A DNA stretch of 6,649 nucleotides from Bacteroidales bacterium UBA755 (GTDB lineage: Bacteria; Bacteroidota; Bacteroidia; Bacteroidales; UBA932). Both the position numbers and the translations under genes were made by a program. The stretch is taken from NCBI GenBank assembly GCA_002297815.1, contig DBKH01000107.1:1-6649 (forward strand), given 5' to 3'. Below are positions 5,108-6,649 of this stretch, piece after piece. The notes under the pieces are model-generated. The model did not search any database, had not been told where the DNA came from, and worked only from the letters and a program-made list of their open reading frames with translations. Positions within the stretch are counted from its first letter, which is position 1; each line of letters opens with the position of its first letter.

Positions 5108-5949
5108 TATATTCCCATTTTAGTTTTTTCTTCTGCCTCTTCGGTCTTGTACTGCCCAAGACGTCTCATAGCCTCATCGAAATCAACATCGTAGCCGTTG
5201 AACTCCGGCCCGTCCACGCAGGCGAACTTTGTCTTCCCCGCCACAGTCACGCGGCAGGCTCCGCACATTCCGGTGCCGTCCACCATCAGCATGTTGAGGC
5301 TAACGTCTTCAGGAATGCCGAGCTTCTTGCAGGTGAGCGTGCAGAACTTCATCATGATCATCGGGCCGATGGACACGGCCTGAGTATATTCCTTACCCTC
5401 GCTGACTAGTTTTTCAAGCAGACCGGTAACCATTCCGTGGAATCCTTCTGAACCGTCATCAGTACAGAGATAAAGGTTGTCACATGCTGATGCAAGTTCT
5501 TCTTTGTAAATCAACAGGTCCTTAGTCTTGGCACCGATGATGACATCAACGGCTATGCCCCTTTCGTGCAGCCACTTAGCCTGCGGATAGACAGGAGCGG
5601 TACCGACACCACCGGCAATGAATATGTACCTTTGGCCTTTCAGTTCATCTTCTGTCTTGTCAACGAAAGCCGAAGGGTTACCTAACGGGCCAACGACATC
5701 GCTGAAAAATTCTCCCTCGGCCTTTGAGATGATCGCAGCTGATGATGCACCAATGAGTTGGGTGACAATCGTCACCGTGCCGGTTTCCCTGTTGTAGTCA
5801 CTGATGGTAAGTGGTATTCGTTCGCCCTTTTCATCGGAGCGAACAATTAGGAATTGCCCCGGCTTAGCTGCCTCAGCAATTCTTGGAGCCGACACTACCA
5901 TCTTGCAGATGTTTGGAGTCAGCATCACTCTTTCAAGAATCTTGAACAT
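5107..5949 (-). CDS. nfnA: NfnA-type ferredoxin:NADP+ oxidoreductase small subunit (FAD and [2Fe-2S])
   Basis: Small subunit of NfnAB, related to dihydroorotate dehydrogenase electron-transfer subunits; it binds FAD, NAD(H) and a [2Fe-2S] cluster. The FAD barrel contains KPGQFLIV (29-36) and ERIPLTISD (43-51, the RxPxT-type flavin motif). The nucleotide-binding half contains FIAGGVGTAPVYP (110-122) and IIGAKTKDLLIYKEE (137-151). The C-terminal cluster site is D224-G-T-G-M-C229-G-A-C232 with C244 in FACVDGPEF; an Asp in place of one Cys ligand is, as I recall, characteristic of the NfnA family and is retained here. Length is 280 residues, normal for the family. The ATG at 5949 lies about 30 nt after the predicted transcription start. 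Its stop overlaps the nfnB start by one base, so the two subunits should be made together. Databases sometimes label it sulfide dehydrogenase subunit, an alternative I cannot exclude by motif alone. Confidence 0.93.
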   Translation of the reverse strand: MFKILERVMLTPNICKMVVSAPRIAEAAKPGQFLIVRSDEKGERIPLTISDYNRETGTVTIVTQLIGASSAAIISKAEGEFFSDVVGPLGNPSAFVDKTEDELKGQRYIFIAGGVGTAPVYPQAKWLHERGIAVDVIIGAKTKDLLIYKEELASACDNLYLCTDDGSEGFHGMVTGLLEKLVSEGKEYTQAVSIGPMIMMKFCTLTCKKLGIPEDVSLNMLMVDGTGMCGACRVTVAGKTKFACVDGPEFNGYDVDFDEAMRRLGQYKTEEAEEKTKMGI

Positions 5950-5987
5950 AAGCTTTCTTAGTAAATAGCGTTATTAAATGTAGCGGG

Positions 5988-6019
5988 CAAATGTAGGAAA
6001 TTAAGTCGATATTCCCAAT
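5988..6019 (-). promoter_or_regulatory. Bacteroidota-type promoter for nfnAB
   Basis: On the minus strand TACATTTG (5995-5988) matches the -7 consensus TAnnTTTG, and TTG (6018-6016) lies 20 bp upstream as a -33 box. Transcription would start near 5981, leaving a leader of about 30 nt before nfnA. No operator-like repeat or riboswitch is visible around it, and no clear terminator for the upstream ligase gene is seen between 5996 and 6079. Confidence 0.6.
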
Positions 6020-6079
6020 TATTCTAGAAGATAGCCAAGGCAACCGCATCGAAATACTTCTGCTCAATCTCCTTCTTAC

Positions 6080-6649
6080 CTACTTCTCCGGCTGTGAGGT
6101 CTCATCGGCTTGCTTCTCCTTGTACTTGAAACGGCGGATCTTGTGGGTCGCGGTCTTCTCGAAGTTGTCCTTCATCGCCTCGACCTCACCGATCTTGGAC
6201 TGCTTGCTGACGTGTTTGTTGACATATTCAAGAACAGCCTGCTTCATAGACTGGAGGTTGTCGAAGAATTTGTCCTCGCGCTCCTGGTTCCAGTCCAGCA
6301 CATTGTCATCGAACTTGACAAGCGCGACAAGCTTGCCGTTCCTTTCGACCACAAGGGACTCGTTCACACCGCTGAATGTGTTGATCACCTGTTCGATCTC
6401 CTCCGGGTAGATGTTCTCTCCGGAAGGCCCCACGATCATATTCCCAAGCCTTCCCTTGATGTAGTAGCGGCCCTTTGAGTCCTGGCACGCAAGATCGTTG
6501 GTGCGGAACCACCCGTCGTCAGTGAGCACGGAGCGGGTTCTTTCCGGATCGCGGTAGTAGCCCAGCATCACGTTGTCTCCTTTGGCGACGATCTCGCCCT
6601 CACCGGTTTCAGGGTTCACGTTCTGGAGCTTGACCTCCACGTTGTAGGC
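6080..6649 (-). CDS. AMP-forming acyl-CoA ligase (long-chain fatty acid--CoA ligase type), C-terminal part
   Basis: The last 189 residues of an adenylate-forming enzyme, which activates a carboxylic acid, probably a fatty acid, with ATP and then transfers it to CoA; the start is beyond the right edge and the frame is open through the last base. Visible motifs, numbered from the edge, are: DNVMLGYYRDPERT (25-38), the ribose-binding strand GWFRTNDL (46-53), the hinge and C-terminal domain IKGRLGNMIVGPSGENIYPE (64-83), and the C-terminal catalytic-lysine region KTATHKIRRFKY (165-176, Lys170). The SGENIYPEEIE form is typical of Bacteroidota fatty-acyl ligases. Two core positions differ from the usual consensus: TGD is TND, and the Lys after the hinge Arg (GRxK) is Gly. 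The Asp of the ribose motif, the hinge Arg and the C-terminal Lys are all present, so activity is still plausible. The tail KQADETSQPEK is hydrophilic. The exact substrate cannot be read from this half. Confidence 0.88.
   Translation of the reverse strand, partial: AYNVEVKLQNVNPETGEGEIVAKGDNVMLGYYRDPERTRSVLTDDGWFRTNDLACQDSKGRYYIKGRLGNMIVGPSGENIYPEEIEQVINTFSGVNESLVVERNGKLVALVKFDDNVLDWNQEREDKFFDNLQSMKQAVLEYVNKHVSKQSKIGEVEAMKDNFEKTATHKIRRFKYKEKQADETSQPEK

Noticed and set aside
6027..6101. Minus-strand open stretch after the ligase, reading DLTAGEVGKKEIEQ and on to ALAIF before a TAG
   Set aside because: It looks protein-like but has an in-frame TGA just before it, no start codon in the stretch and no link to an upstream frame. 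The ligase already ends properly after its catalytic Lys, so neither a frameshift nor a separate gene is supported.

Overview
The window looks like a chromosomal stretch from a member of the Bacteroidota, probably Bacteroidales. Every gene I can support lies on the minus strand, so transcription runs from right to left. The evidence for the phylum is: promoters with the Bacteroidota -7 box TAnnTTTG (2438-2445 and 5988-5995); start codons with little or no Shine-Dalgarno sequence; a DUF4251-like exported protein; a Bacteroidota-style His/Cys-rich exported protein next to a heavy-metal RND pump; and an AMP-binding ligase of the GPSGENIYPEEIE type. The genus cannot be fixed from this sequence.

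Layout from right to left, in the direction of transcription. (1) 6649-6080 is the C-terminal 189 residues of an AMP-forming acyl-CoA ligase whose start is outside the window. (2) 5949-3668 is a two-gene operon, nfnA-nfnB, with its own promoter, a TAATG overlap between the genes and a strong hairpin after the last stop. It encodes the two subunits of an NfnAB-type ferredoxin/NAD(P)H oxidoreductase. The nfnB reading frame carries a pair of inverted REP-like palindromes that encode an extra low-complexity linker between its iron-sulfur and flavin domains. (3) 3660-2456 is a visibly AT-richer islet with three tightly packed small genes: an unrecognised 91-residue protein, a DUF4251-like exported protein, and a 40-codon ORF for a putative secreted peptide. 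Its upstream region holds two small hairpins and a possible 14-codon leader. (4) 2416-1 is a metal-handling module: a small exported His/Cys-rich protein with its own promoter, a lipoprotein RND adaptor (CzcB/CusB type) with 20 histidines in a 55-residue N-terminal segment, and the first 210 residues of a CzcA/CusA-type RND permease that runs off the left edge. Two 27-bp inverted repeats with identical geometry, exactly 50 bp apart, sit just upstream of the adaptor gene and are the best operator candidates.

How the genes work together. The metal module should bind a transition metal in the periplasm and drive it out through an RND pump. The outer-membrane channel and the regulator are not in the window. 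NfnAB balances ferredoxin, NADH and NADPH pools. The small-gene islet has no assignable function. I see no rRNA, tRNA, CRISPR array or transposase gene. The points most worth a second look are the REP-like pair inside nfnB, the paired dyads upstream of the adaptor gene, and the small secreted-peptide ORF.
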